A stretch of 63,113 bases of DNA, from positions 1 to 63,113 of the forward strand of contig DAZF01000014.1 in assembly GCA_002507205.1 (NCBI GenBank), in the 5' to 3' direction. The notes under the pieces are model-generated. The model worked only from the letters and a program-made list of their open reading frames with translations, ran no database searches and had not been told where the DNA came from. The position numbers were made by a program, and so were the translations under genes. Position 1 is the stretch's first letter. Every line of letters starts with the position of its first letter. Shown here piece after piece: positions 29,596 to 38,038 of this stretch. This stretch comes from Methanolobus sp. UBA32 (lineage in GTDB: Archaea; Halobacteriota; Methanosarcinia; Methanosarcinales; Methanosarcinaceae).

Positions 29596-29785
29596 ATGGC
29601 ACTGTTTGCATTTATGGTAATTGGGTTGGCCGGTATTCTTTATTCCCTTGCCTATTTATAGATACTAGTAGGGTCCAGTGCTTTTAGATAGAATTGAACC
29701 TTATACAACAATTGTATTAGGTATTTGGATTGCTGTATGGCTTCAACTGCGCATTAGCAGGGAAGGGGGTATACATGGAACATGA
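29596..29785 (+). pseudogene. Decayed small two-helix membrane protein gene
   Basis: Two pieces in different frames look like one protein of about 65 residues. The first, from ATG 29596, reads as a membrane helix (MALFAFMVIGLAGILYSL...) and stops at TAG 29659-29661. The second, in the next frame from 29672 to the TGA at 29783-29785, reads GPVLLDRIEPYTTIVLGIW and then a helix ending in LRISREGGIHGT. A frameshift plus two tandem TAG codons in the second frame separate them. The end overlaps the start of the following gene by 11 bases, as expected for a former operon. The family was not identified. Confidence 0.55.
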
Positions 29786-30362
29786 CGAAATCATTAACAA
29801 TGTAAGAAATGCTATTGTCCATATAAAGGGTGTGGAAACTACCTATTTACTCAGTGAAGAGGATCAGGAGATTGTCAGGGAACTTGAGAAGAAGGCTGAT
29901 GAGATGACCCTGATGGGACTTGGCAGGGGTGATAATAAAGGTGTAAAAGCTGTCCTGAAAAATGATGTGATCTTCGCTTTTACCACAAATATGGATTTCA
30001 ATTGGCCTGAAGGACCAAGTGTTATCCTGATGCACGGCGATCGTATTGTAGGCCAGAACCTTGACGATGAAGCTAAACTTGAGGAAATGAGATCCTGCAA
30101 GGATAAATTATTGATCGGTAACATTGTCATATATGACACAAGCGTCTTAAAAGGAATGGATTCCAAGACTAATCCACTGATCGTTGTATTACCTCCAAAA
30201 CCCTGTAAAGAGGTAGAGTGTGTAGATAAGATATGCAATGTAGTCCTCGCATCACCATCAACGCCAAGCGATGAATATCTAAAGGGGAAAATGGGACTTG
30301 AGTATATCCACGGGAAAGGTACTTTCCTGCTGGGATTCGATTTTGATTCATCGTGCTGTTAA
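29775..30362 (+). CDS. Conserved hypothetical protein with cysteine-rich C-terminus
   Basis: A 195-residue protein of unknown function. The body is mixed alpha/beta (SEEDQEIVRELEKKADEM, LKNDVIFAFTTNMDFNW, SVILMHGDRIVG). The last third has cysteines in PPKPCKEVECVDKICNVV, and the chain ends in two cysteines (DSSCC). No signal peptide or membrane helix is seen. The ATG at 29775 has AAGGGGG six bases upstream and is preferred to an upstream in-frame start at 29730, which would lie within the decayed gene before it. A strong terminator follows. Confidence 0.75.
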   Translation: MEHDEIINNVRNAIVHIKGVETTYLLSEEDQEIVRELEKKADEMTLMGLGRGDNKGVKAVLKNDVIFAFTTNMDFNWPEGPSVILMHGDRIVGQNLDDEAKLEEMRSCKDKLLIGNIVIYDTSVLKGMDSKTNPLIVVLPPKPCKEVECVDKICNVVLASPSTPSDEYLKGKMGLEYIHGKGTFLLGFDFDSSCC

Positions 30363-30372
30363 AATATCCGGA

Positions 30373-30407
30373 TGCCTGCTTTGCAGGCACTTTAGCTTTT
30401 CTTTTTC
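30373..30407 (+). terminator. Terminator after the cysteine-rich gene
   Basis: A perfect seven-pair stem (30373-30379 with 30383-30389) with a TTT loop begins 10 bases after the stop, followed by a T-rich tract. Confidence 0.72.
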
Positions 30408-30891
30408 TGCAGCAACCTGCTTTGGAACTAAAAACTGTAAGTTATTAAAAGCACCTACCTCGTAATTGTGACTAAGCCGCTTAACGATTAAGGAGCTTAT
30501 GAAGAACGCACTCATTGAACATCTCATTCTTAATCTCTTATCCTTGTGGGAATTTGACATCTCTTCTTTAATAAAGAAGCACTGTACCTCCATACTAAAC
30601 CACAATCATAATCATCTTAATCATTAACAAAACAAATATAGTATTGATTAATATAGACTACTGTGTATAATACGTGATTAGCAGAAGTTAGTGACTCAAA
30701 TACAATCACTCCTTCATGTGAAACATAGAATTAAAACAGAACAACAGACATTCAATACTGATTGTACTAATTTCAGCTTTCGAAAGATCCTGATTAATCC
30801 AGTTTAGAACTGTTGAAGATAAGCCGGATGAACTGTATCAGGCGAAAACTACAGTTTAGCATTTTAATTTTAATTTGACAGGTGAGACGTT
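30408..30891. other. AT-rich spacer before the Cache-cupin gene
   Basis: No convincing gene is present in about 480 bases. A 42-codon open frame starts at ATG 30499 with AGGAG close upstream, but the product (MKNALIEHLILNLLSLW...) ends in an asparagine/histidine run and resembles nothing known. An 85-residue frame on the other strand is equally unsupported. Confidence 0.4.
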
Positions 30892-31800
30892 ATGAATATT
30901 TTTAAAAATCTACTTTGTGTTATGTTAATTACTGTTCTCTTGTTGGCAGTTGCTGGTTGCGTGCAGTCAGAAAAAACAGTTGTTATTGAACAAGAAGAAC
31001 AAATAAATGAAAATGAACAGAACGAACTGTTAGTCCAGAAAGAGAATAGTATGTCGCTGGTCAATGCCGCTATTGACCTCATGAATGAAAAAGGAGAGCT
31101 GGCATTTGATGATTTCCGAGAAAAGGACAGCCAGTGGTATCATAATGATTCCTACGTCACCGCCTGGACAACTGAAGGAATACGTGTTGTCTTCCCTCCT
31201 AAAGTAAGCGGCGAGGGTGAGAATGTGAGCGATCTTAAAGATTATAATGGGAAACCGTTAGGCAGAATGCTCATAGACACTGCTTTAAGCGAAGATGGCG
31301 AGGGATGGGTTAATTATGACTGGCCAAAACCAGGTGAAACAGAATCTTCAAAGAAATGCACATTCACCAAGAGAACTTCTATCGGCAACCAGACATACCT
31401 TGTTCATTCGGGCTTTTACGTAGATGACTACGTCTATAACAAAAACCTCGAAGACATTGAAGATATCAACTACTTTGGAGATGCAACCGTTAGAAATCTG
31501 ATTAACCCGAATAGAGTTGAAATGGATCTGGACATAGATTACAGCATTGCACATTTTACAGTTAAAATAGGTGCTACCCTTGATTCCCTCATTATGAAGA
31601 AACCGGAATCATATTATGTTATTGAGGGCGAAGGTATGCTCTACATAGAAGATGTACCATTTGAACTGAAAAAAGGGCAACTTGTCCTCGTGCCTGCAAA
31701 CGCAAAGCAATACATCAAAAATACCGGAGATGTTGACCTTGAGCTCCTATCCATAAACCAGCCTGCATGGGAACCGCAGAACGAGATAATTCTGGAGTGA
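30892..31800 (+). CDS. Lipoprotein fusing a Cache-like sensor domain to a cupin
   Basis: A 302-residue surface lipoprotein. The lipobox LLLAVAGC puts the lipidated cysteine at about residue 23. An acidic linker and a Cache-like domain follow to about residue 185, closely similar to the whole of the paralog at 26644-27189 (SEDGEGWVNYDWPKPGETE against SEEGEGWVDYYWPKPGETE). Residues about 210-290 are a cupin: HFTVKIGATLDSLIMKKPES, YYVIEGEGMLYIED, LKKGQLVLVPANAKQYIKN. The cupin has only one obvious metal-type histidine, so it may bind ligand rather than catalyse. The start is the natural signal-peptide ATG, with GGTGAG nearby. Confidence 0.84.
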   Translation: MNIFKNLLCVMLITVLLLAVAGCVQSEKTVVIEQEEQINENEQNELLVQKENSMSLVNAAIDLMNEKGELAFDDFREKDSQWYHNDSYVTAWTTEGIRVVFPPKVSGEGENVSDLKDYNGKPLGRMLIDTALSEDGEGWVNYDWPKPGETESSKKCTFTKRTSIGNQTYLVHSGFYVDDYVYNKNLEDIEDINYFGDATVRNLINPNRVEMDLDIDYSIAHFTVKIGATLDSLIMKKPESYYVIEGEGMLYIEDVPFELKKGQLVLVPANAKQYIKNTGDVDLELLSINQPAWEPQNEIILE

Positions 31801-31804
31801 TCTT

Positions 31805-32050
31805 TCACTCCACTTTTTTAATAGACGTTTGTTTTGAAGTGAAATTGAACAGATCAATATCGATTGATTTGAGGTCAAGCTCGTCCTTTTTTATAATATC
31901 AAATTTGCGTTTGCACTGATCTCTAAACGCTTGTGGGAAAGAGCAAACGTGTCTGTCGTTAATTTTTGTTTGGCTTTTGAAATTGGCTTCGGAAAGATAT
32001 TCTGTTAGGTCTTTGTAGATTCTTGAGTGATTCTGTCTTTCAAGGAACAT
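31805..32050 (-). CDS. Small hypothetical protein, doubtful
   Basis: An 81-codon open frame, basic, with two cysteines and a lysine-rich tail (DIIKKDELDLKSIDIDLF). No ribosome binding site precedes the ATG at 32050 and no family is recognised. It ends five bases from the stop of the converging Cache-cupin gene. It may be a fragment of a decayed gene, since the adjoining 350 bases also look degenerate. Confidence 0.3.
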   Translation of the reverse strand: MFLERQNHSRIYKDLTEYLSEANFKSQTKINDRHVCSFPQAFRDQCKRKFDIIKKDELDLKSIDIDLFNFTSKQTSIKKVE

Positions 32051-32399
32051 AAAAAGAACCTAAAGCCAATTAAACCCAGGTCCAGATCTCTAATCCCGAA
32101 CCTGTAATTGTTGATACATACATCTAGGCAAAGAAATTATCAACTGAATTTAAAGAGTTTGATATATCCCGTACCATTGCTGTGAGGTCAAATCACAATA
32201 CAATGAGATATAGCAGGGTTATCTGAAAAGCGTAAGCTATGTAAAAATAAAAAGCTTGAACTGACAGAATATCAAACATTTGGGACTTCCCTAAAGCCCA
32301 TAATAAAGGAAGTTAAAATCATGATTGATATTAAGATAGGAGATTACTAGATATCCTTGCTACCGAGCTTTGTTTGAACTCCATAACATATTCAACTAG
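32051..32399. other. Probably degenerate spacer
   Basis: No intact gene. A 32-codon stretch on the plus strand at about 32128-32225 reads like protein (FKEFDISRTIAVRSNHN), flanked by stop codons, and may be a relic of a lost gene. This is a weak reading. Confidence 0.3.
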
Positions 32400-32948
32400 T
32401 TATTTTGAAGCAAGATATTCACCAAACATCTTTAAATGATCAAATGTGAATGCAAAAAATTCAATTTTAGAATCTTCTTTGATAGTGCTGTAAAAGATTT
32501 CATATGTTTCGTTGAGTTTGTTGCTTGCGTTTGGAGGAATGGGCTGATTAAGTATCTTAGTTGTATATTCTAAAATATCAGTCACTATATTCACGCCCAT
32601 CTTACACGGGTCTATCGTGAACATTCCGGTTTCTGAATTGTTGTTAAAAGGATATATTCTACAAATGGTTGGTCTGTGCTTATATGCATCACATGTGTCG
32701 ACTTCTGATAAAAAAGTACAAGGATAATTTAGTTTATAATACCGGACTCCATTGTTTAATATGGAATCAAGACCTTCTGTTTTTGTTTTAGACACATTAC
32801 GCAATGCTTTTAAATCTTTCATATCCATTTCAATTTTTTGTATCTTGCAACAATATGCATGACAATCAGATGGACATTCGTAATATGATAAAATATTCAT
32901 AAGTAGACTATAAATTGGCGTATCTCTTAGTCTAGCTTCTTTTTCCAT
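32400..32948 (-). CDS. YkgJ-family cysteine-cluster protein
   Basis: A 182-residue protein of the YkgJ (CxxCxxCC-like) putative zinc- or iron-binding family. Cysteines appear in CPSDCHAYCCKI near residues 25-36, in YPCTFL near 77, in DTCDAYKHRPTICRIYP near 85-100 and in IDPCKMG. This spacing fits the family. Substrate and role are unknown. The gene is AT-rich like its surroundings and stands alone, which fits an accessory location. Confidence 0.82.
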   Translation of the reverse strand: MEKEARLRDTPIYSLLMNILSYYECPSDCHAYCCKIQKIEMDMKDLKALRNVSKTKTEGLDSILNNGVRYYKLNYPCTFLSEVDTCDAYKHRPTICRIYPFNNNSETGMFTIDPCKMGVNIVTDILEYTTKILNQPIPPNASNKLNETYEIFYSTIKEDSKIEFFAFTFDHLKMFGEYLASK

Positions 32949-33530
32949 AGCAGTAAATTTGTTGCAAATAGTATAAATCTGTTTTCAAATGTGTATGATG
33001 TATCATAAACTCACAAGTAAAGGAAGACCCTTCCAACACTTTTTTATAATTCTCTTTTTCAGTAATATTATAAGGAAATATTTTTCCTGTTAAGTTTACT
33101 AATCGGAAATGTTCAATTAATATTTATGTCCATTTTTTTCCACTGGAAATATCCTATATTATGGTACCGTTATTTTTGTATCTTTAAAATTAGATACTAT
33201 CGTTTTTCTATCTCCTGTAAAACTCCACATACCCAGCACTCGCGCCGCTTCGCGATGCTGTAGCTTTTTCCCCCTGCCCCCTTAGGTACACGATTAAGGC
33301 GTGTGTGCCAGAGTTGGCCTACAACACTTCATATCAATGCTCAATTACAATCGCTTAGAATTCATTTTAGAATAATAACGCCTCCCCCCACATTTTTCCC
33401 CAAAACCATAACTACAACTCAATTTGAAGTTTAGACAATTATTTAATAAGTTAACTTACATTACCATACAATAGCTGACAGGCCAGCAACAATCATAAAC
33501 TTGAACAGATTAACAATTATGGAGAACTTT
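32949..33530. other. Intergenic region with a GC-rich patch
   Basis: About 580 bases without a supported gene. Most is AT-rich, but about 33235-33320 is abruptly richer in G and C, with TCGCGCCGCTTCGCGA and C runs, unlike its surroundings. It could be a remnant of foreign DNA or a mobile-element end; no matching flank or direct repeat was found by eye. Confidence 0.4.
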
Positions 33531-34325
33531 ATGAAACGAATTATACTAGTATTCCTTCTGACACTTGTTATTCTCAGTGCGGGATGTACAGAAGAACAAA
33601 ATAATACACCAGAGATATCCGATGACGCTGTCATCACCCTTTTGACATACGGAGCATTCTCTCCAGCTGAGATGGCGGTGAATGAACTCGTTATTAACTC
33701 CACCACGGTTAATCTGAGCTACTATAACTATGAGCATGAACTGGCAGCCAGATACATCAAACCAATTGACGAGGAAACTCGCAACAACTTGCTTGACCTT
33801 CTCAGAAATAATGGTTTTACAGAGATGCAAGAACTCTACGAACCACAGAAAGGCCAGCCACTTGTAGTTGACACCGGAATTGCAGAGATCACAGTGACTC
33901 AGGACGGAATGACTAAAACTGTAAAGATAGATCCGTACTTCGATGATTACATGCCTGCCAATCTGCAGGAAATAAATGATGCATTGACTGATCTGAGGAG
34001 CTATGCCATGTCAATATCTGAGGATGAGGCAAAAGTGATCGCTGAAGAGTGGATCATGAATGCTCCCACATACAGTTTCGATGGTTCAAACTTAGCCTTT
34101 GAAGACTACCATTCCGACACCGAATATCCTTCACAACATACCCTCACTTACACGTTCACCAGCAGCCACGGAGGTTACGGTAACAGGACAGACCAGATGG
34201 TCAACCAAGTAGTAACCAACCACACAATAGAGATGACATTATACAACAGTAATGTTGTGTTCGCAATCATCGATGGCATATGGGATGAAAGGGAACAGAA
34301 CATGATGGAGTCAGTGAAAGTATAA
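33531..34325 (+). CDS. Lipoprotein of unknown function
   Basis: A 264-residue lipoprotein. The signal MKRIILVFLLTLVILSAGC gives a lipobox LSAGC. The mature part is mostly beta with a helix around ARYIKPIDEETRNNLLDLL, a strand pair IAEITVTQDGMTKTVKIDP, and a C-terminal domain with asparagine/threonine sequons (NRTDQMVNQ, NHTIEM) that could be glycosylated. No enzyme motif is visible. The ATG at 33531 has GGAG six bases upstream and is preferred to the frame opening at 33501. It has no neighbours in the same unit. Confidence 0.78.
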   Translation: MKRIILVFLLTLVILSAGCTEEQNNTPEISDDAVITLLTYGAFSPAEMAVNELVINSTTVNLSYYNYEHELAARYIKPIDEETRNNLLDLLRNNGFTEMQELYEPQKGQPLVVDTGIAEITVTQDGMTKTVKIDPYFDDYMPANLQEINDALTDLRSYAMSISEDEAKVIAEEWIMNAPTYSFDGSNLAFEDYHSDTEYPSQHTLTYTFTSSHGGYGNRTDQMVNQVVTNHTIEMTLYNSNVVFAIIDGIWDEREQNMMESVKV

Positions 34326-34523
34326 ACAGTCAACGAATAATTATAAATGCCTGCCTATCGGCAATCTCTTCATCTTGTGTGAATGCGGAGAACAGCCGTA
34401 TTGACACATCAGCCGTTTACTAAAAGGTTGATTTTGAGATCTAGACTTGATTTTGCCTGGCAATTCAAATGCACAGCTTTGCGACTTTAGACCATTATTA
34501 TTGCAAAGCATCTACATGCCACC

Positions 34524-35849
34524 TTAATTATAATCATGCTCTAAAAGCCAATACCACAGAGGTACATACCTTACCTTTGTTCCCTCGATAATATCCTCAC
34601 CAAAATCATCTGATGTGATGATAGTTCCTTCTTGCATTTTGAAATTCTTCATTCCCGCCAGAAGTCCATTTATTTCGCGTTCTTTGGTTTCGGGGTTGGA
34701 CAGATCAAGACAGACCTGAATCAATTGAGTAGGCTCGAGTCCTTCCTTTGTTACAAAGTCAACTTCATGGCCTTTTTGGTTCTGCCAATAGTATATCTCC
34801 TGACCGGAACGTAAGAGTTGAATGAAAACCATGTTTTCGTACAGGCGTCCGGTATCTGAGGAAAGTTTGAATGAAACAGCATTTATCAGACCCGTATCAA
34901 TACAATACAACTTGCGTGGCTTATTCATCTGGTGCTTCAAAGATTCATCATAATGCTTGACACTAAAAAGCAAAAAAGTATCTTCAAGATATGAAAGATA
35001 ATTGATTATAGCATCTGTACTAAGGGATGAATAATCAGCAAACAGCTTTTTGAGAGAATTGTAAGTATGAGGTTTGGCGATGTTCGATATGCAGAACAGT
35101 GCAAGATCTTTGAATATAAGAGGATTGCGTATCCCATATCTTGAAATGATATCACGGTAGATTATATCGTCAAAATACGATTGTAATAATTCCCGATGCT
35201 TCATGGAAGAATATACAACAGTCTCAGGGAAACCTCCGTTTTTCAAATAATCATTGAACTTACGTTTGAGAACCGTTTTATCGTCAGAATAAGGAAGTGT
35301 TTTAACATCATAGAAAACCGAATGATAATCCAGATATTCCTGAAAACTGAAAGGGAACATCCTTGTACTAAGATGCCTGCCAGTTAACAAAGTTGATATA
35401 TCCTGTGAAAGCAGAGATGCATTTGAACCACTTATTACAATCTTCACATTTAATTTTCTGTCATAGATACCTTTAACCCATCTTTCCCATGAAGGAAAGT
35501 TCTGGATTTCATCAAGGAAAAGATACAAACGCTCGTCTTCAGATACACCTTGCAATTCCCTGAATGTCTCTATTAAAAGTTGAAGCTCATCACCATTAAG
35601 TGGCTGCAACCTGTCATCATCAAGATTCAGATATAATATATTCTTCTTTGCTACACCCTGCTCAAGCAGTTCTGAGATCAACTGATACATATAGTAGGTT
35701 TTACCACATCTTCTGACACCCACAATATCATTTACATGAGGCGTATCAATATTCAACTCACACCTACGTGGCTGCATTGATGGTAATTTTCGCCCCTGCC
35801 ACTCAATTATAGTGCTTTTCAGTTTAGTTCTCGTATCCACAAATATCAA
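34524..35849 (-). CDS. AAA+ ATPase with C-terminal DUF4143 domain
   Basis: A 441-residue protein of the archaeal/bacterial AAA_14-DUF4143 group. Walker A is GVRRCGKTY near residues 43-51 and Walker B is LYLFLDEIQNF near 110. A sensor-like SGSNASLLS follows. The C-terminal DUF4143 part (about 200-400) ends with a PD-(D/E)XK-like stretch: GQEIYYWQNQKGHEVDFVTKEG. These ATPases occur in variable numbers in archaeal genomes and often lie in variable regions; their role is not settled. It lies about 180 bases from a tRNA gene. Confidence 0.88.
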   Translation of the reverse strand: MIFVDTRTKLKSTIIEWQGRKLPSMQPRRCELNIDTPHVNDIVGVRRCGKTYYMYQLISELLEQGVAKKNILYLNLDDDRLQPLNGDELQLLIETFRELQGVSEDERLYLFLDEIQNFPSWERWVKGIYDRKLNVKIVISGSNASLLSQDISTLLTGRHLSTRMFPFSFQEYLDYHSVFYDVKTLPYSDDKTVLKRKFNDYLKNGGFPETVVYSSMKHRELLQSYFDDIIYRDIISRYGIRNPLIFKDLALFCISNIAKPHTYNSLKKLFADYSSLSTDAIINYLSYLEDTFLLFSVKHYDESLKHQMNKPRKLYCIDTGLINAVSFKLSSDTGRLYENMVFIQLLRSGQEIYYWQNQKGHEVDFVTKEGLEPTQLIQVCLDLSNPETKEREINGLLAGMKNFKMQEGTIITSDDFGEDIIEGTKVRYVPLWYWLLEHDYN

Positions 35850-36033
35850 TTATAGCTTTTTGTTTATATACCCATCGAGTATAAACGATAAAATGAGTGT
35901 TTTTATCGATTATAAAAGACAGTATACAATTCCAGATAAAAATTAACAAATAACCAAAATTCAGACAAAAGTCTGATTTTGAAAAAAAGCAAAGCTGAGT
36001 ATTGAAAAGTACTTAATATTAGTGAAGTAAAGG

Positions 36034-36105
36034 AGCCTCGAGCGGGATTTGAACCCGCGACCTCGTCCTTACCAAGGACGCGCTATACCCCTAAGCCATC
36101 GAGGC
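36034..36105 (-). tRNA. tRNA-Thr (anticodon GGT)
   Basis: The minus strand folds as a complete cloverleaf. The seven-pair acceptor stem is perfect (GCCTCGA with TCGAGGC), the anticodon stem CGTCC/GGACG closes the loop TTGGTAA with anticodon GGT at 34-36, and the T arm is GCGGG/CCCGC with loop TTCAAAT. The CCA end is not encoded; the discriminator is T, as in archaeal tRNA-Thr. It reads ACC and ACT threonine codons. Confidence 0.95.
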
Positions 36106-36180
36106 ACACAAGAAGTATTGGGGTGCTTTCCCTTAATACACAGACTCAATTAATAAGTTTTCGGTTGGAGAGACGTTGGT

Positions 36181-36687
36181 TTATAAGCACCAGCGGTCAT
36201 CAACCGGGAATTTCTCGTTAATCAACATGAGGACACCGTTGTGGTGGACAATGCGGTAAGAGCGGGAAAGAACGTTTTTAGCTCCGAAAAGAGGATCGTC
36301 TTCGACTAGATCGATTCCCTCGAAGTCCCTGCGAGTCTCAATATCGTGGTCACGCAGTATCCTGCCAATCGGGATGTCGGCTTTCATCATGTCACAACGG
36401 ACACCTTCAGGCATCTTCTCAATGGCTGACAGGGACCTTGCATGCACATAAGGGACATCCCCGGCTGTGAGAGTGACCACGCGCTCATTTATGTCGGCGC
36501 CTACATCCACACCGAAGATATCTGCCATGTGTACATCTGCCGGGATGATATGCTGGTATTCCGTAACAACAGCTGTAGGATGCTTTGTCATGATCTCAAG
36601 CAGGAAAGTGACCGAACCGTCAGTTCCTGCGCACACCCTCAGGCATGTTGGAATATCAAAGCTCTTCAGTTTTTCGAGAAATCCCAT
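36181..36687 (-). CDS. Chorismate-lyase-like protein (DUF98/Rv2949c family)
   Basis: A 168-residue protein resembling the DUF98 family, which includes the chorismate pyruvate-lyase Rv2949c of mycobacteria. Recognised blocks are LRVCAGTDGSVTFLLEIMTK, RVVTLTAGDVPYVHARSLSAI and DIPIGRILRDHDIETRRDFEG; the arginine and glutamate pattern suits binding of chorismate. In methanogens its product would be 4-hydroxybenzoate, which could serve a methanopterin or methanophenazine-type pathway; this is inference. The ATG at 36687 has AGGG upstream and is preferred to that at 36705. It follows a DUF5611 gene by 40 bases. Confidence 0.75.
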   Translation of the reverse strand: MGFLEKLKSFDIPTCLRVCAGTDGSVTFLLEIMTKHPTAVVTEYQHIIPADVHMADIFGVDVGADINERVVTLTAGDVPYVHARSLSAIEKMPEGVRCDMMKADIPIGRILRDHDIETRRDFEGIDLVEDDPLFGAKNVLSRSYRIVHHNGVLMLINEKFPVDDRWCL

Positions 36688-36726
36688 GTTAACAATCCCT
36701 GGCATTGGTAAAAGAGTAAAGGAAAT

Positions 36727-37038
36727 TTACTTGGAAACTTCCTTCTTTGCCTGCTTCAGGCGTTCCTTTGCAGTGTATCCTGTTGCCTGTAAAAGGAAAT
36801 CCCTGAAGCGCTTGTTAGAATCAAGTATGAGTTCATCATCCGTTAAAGAAGTATCAGATACTGTATCAACAGCCAGTTTCTTGTTTTCTATCCAAACCGT
36901 CAGGCTGGAAAGAACACCATAAGAAGTAACGAATTTACCATCTTCCTTCCTGACCTCGCCTGGAAAAATCTCAGTCAGACATTCATAGATCCTATCCATA
37001 TCAGGTGCAAAACCACGCTTTAATTTATATTCCTGCAT
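36727..37038 (-). CDS. DUF5611-family small protein
   Basis: A 103-residue protein that matches my memory of the methanogen DUF5611 family. It begins MQEYKLKRGFAPDMDRIYECL and has a beta region (KFVTSYGVLSSLTVWIENKKLAVDT) and a C-terminal helix rich in lysine. No catalytic motif is visible. It lies upstream of the DUF98 gene, 40 bases apart, and the two are probably co-transcribed. Function unknown. Confidence 0.7.
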   Translation of the reverse strand: MQEYKLKRGFAPDMDRIYECLTEIFPGEVRKEDGKFVTSYGVLSSLTVWIENKKLAVDTVSDTSLTDDELILDSNKRFRDFLLQATGYTAKERLKQAKKEVSK

Positions 37039-37193
37039 TAATATTATCCCCTATAATAAGGCTTGAATTGAATAAAATTCTGTTATGTATCATGCATCAC
37101 ACTGTTTTTAATCCTATTGGTTATCATGCAGATGAATTTGAGAACAAAATATTCTCAAAGACCTTCATACGCACCTTAATATCACTAACATCA

Positions 37194-37889
37194 TTACTCC
37201 TGCAACAATATCTGGCCTCTTTCACCAACAATTCTCACTGTCGGAACCGCTTTTGCCACAATTTCCCCAAGCTTTTTCATCTCTGTCCATGAAGGTGTTG
37301 GCTTATCATGACCCATGAAAGGATTGTCAAACTCTGGATTACTCATGAACTGGTACAACATTACCTCAGAAGCACCCTCCAGATCAGGCATTATACGTGG
37401 CATTGTATCTTCATTAACATATTCGGGTATGACCCTTATCCATACCCTCAGCCACTTTTTCTTAGCAATGGCCAGGGATTCTTTAAGAAGCGTCACATAC
37501 TTTGTGCTGCGCTGCTCTGACATCCCCGTAAGCTCCATGATGCCTTTGATATCATCGTTTGCCGTCTTGATCTCAAGTACAAAACCATGCACCAGCGGAA
37601 GGGCACTTTCAAGGACTTCAGGCTTCATACCATTTGACTTCAGTATTACACTCTTGCCTATCCTGTGTAGTTCCTCAATTAACGGCAGAAGTTCTTTTTG
37701 GAGTGTAGGTTCAGCACCTCCAAGATATACATTCTCAGTTGTGGATTTGCTTGCATATTCCACAATCTCATCAACAGTCCACTCCTTCACAGGCTGGTGT
37801 ATATGGACACAATAAGGACATTTCATATTACATCCGCCAAACTCAACCCTTATCTGCCCCTTTGCCTCTGATAAATCGATTAATCTCAT
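37194..37889 (-). CDS. Radical SAM protein (activase/QueE-like)
   Basis: A 231-residue short radical SAM enzyme. The cluster motif CNMKCPYC (CX3CX2C) is at residues 20-27, and YLGGAEPTLQ gives the GGE-type SAM motif in variant form. The rest is a partial TIM barrel with no extra iron-sulfur domain. The size and motifs suggest a pyruvate-formate-lyase-activase-like or unassigned archaeal radical SAM group; no substrate is evident. GGAGGG lies five bases before the ATG. It is followed after about 150 bases by the DUF5611 gene. Confidence 0.85.
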   Translation of the reverse strand: MRLIDLSEAKGQIRVEFGGCNMKCPYCVHIHQPVKEWTVDEIVEYASKSTTENVYLGGAEPTLQKELLPLIEELHRIGKSVILKSNGMKPEVLESALPLVHGFVLEIKTANDDIKGIMELTGMSEQRSTKYVTLLKESLAIAKKKWLRVWIRVIPEYVNEDTMPRIMPDLEGASEVMLYQFMSNPEFDNPFMGHDKPTPSWTEMKKLGEIVAKAVPTVRIVGERGQILLQE

Positions 37890-38038
37890 TCATTCCCTCC
37901 GGATGGCACGTGTGGTTTTGACCACATTTCAACTATGCACATTTTTATAACTAACACTATTAATAGTTAAACCCTGTTAAACACAGCGATTACTATTTAT
38001 GCATATTATACTATCAAACCAGATAGACGGTGATTATA

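Noticed and set aside
29659..29671. Read-through of UAG as pyrrolysine in the decayed membrane gene
   Set aside because: A frame change is needed as well, the two TAG codons are adjacent, and the hydrophobic family pattern does not call for such a residue. Decay is simpler.
30348..30605. An 85-residue minus-strand open frame
   Set aside because: It runs through the terminator of the plus-strand gene and has no ribosome binding site or family resemblance.
37137..37159. Eight-pair hairpin after the radical SAM gene
   Set aside because: No T run follows on either strand within the expected distance, so I did not list it as a terminator.
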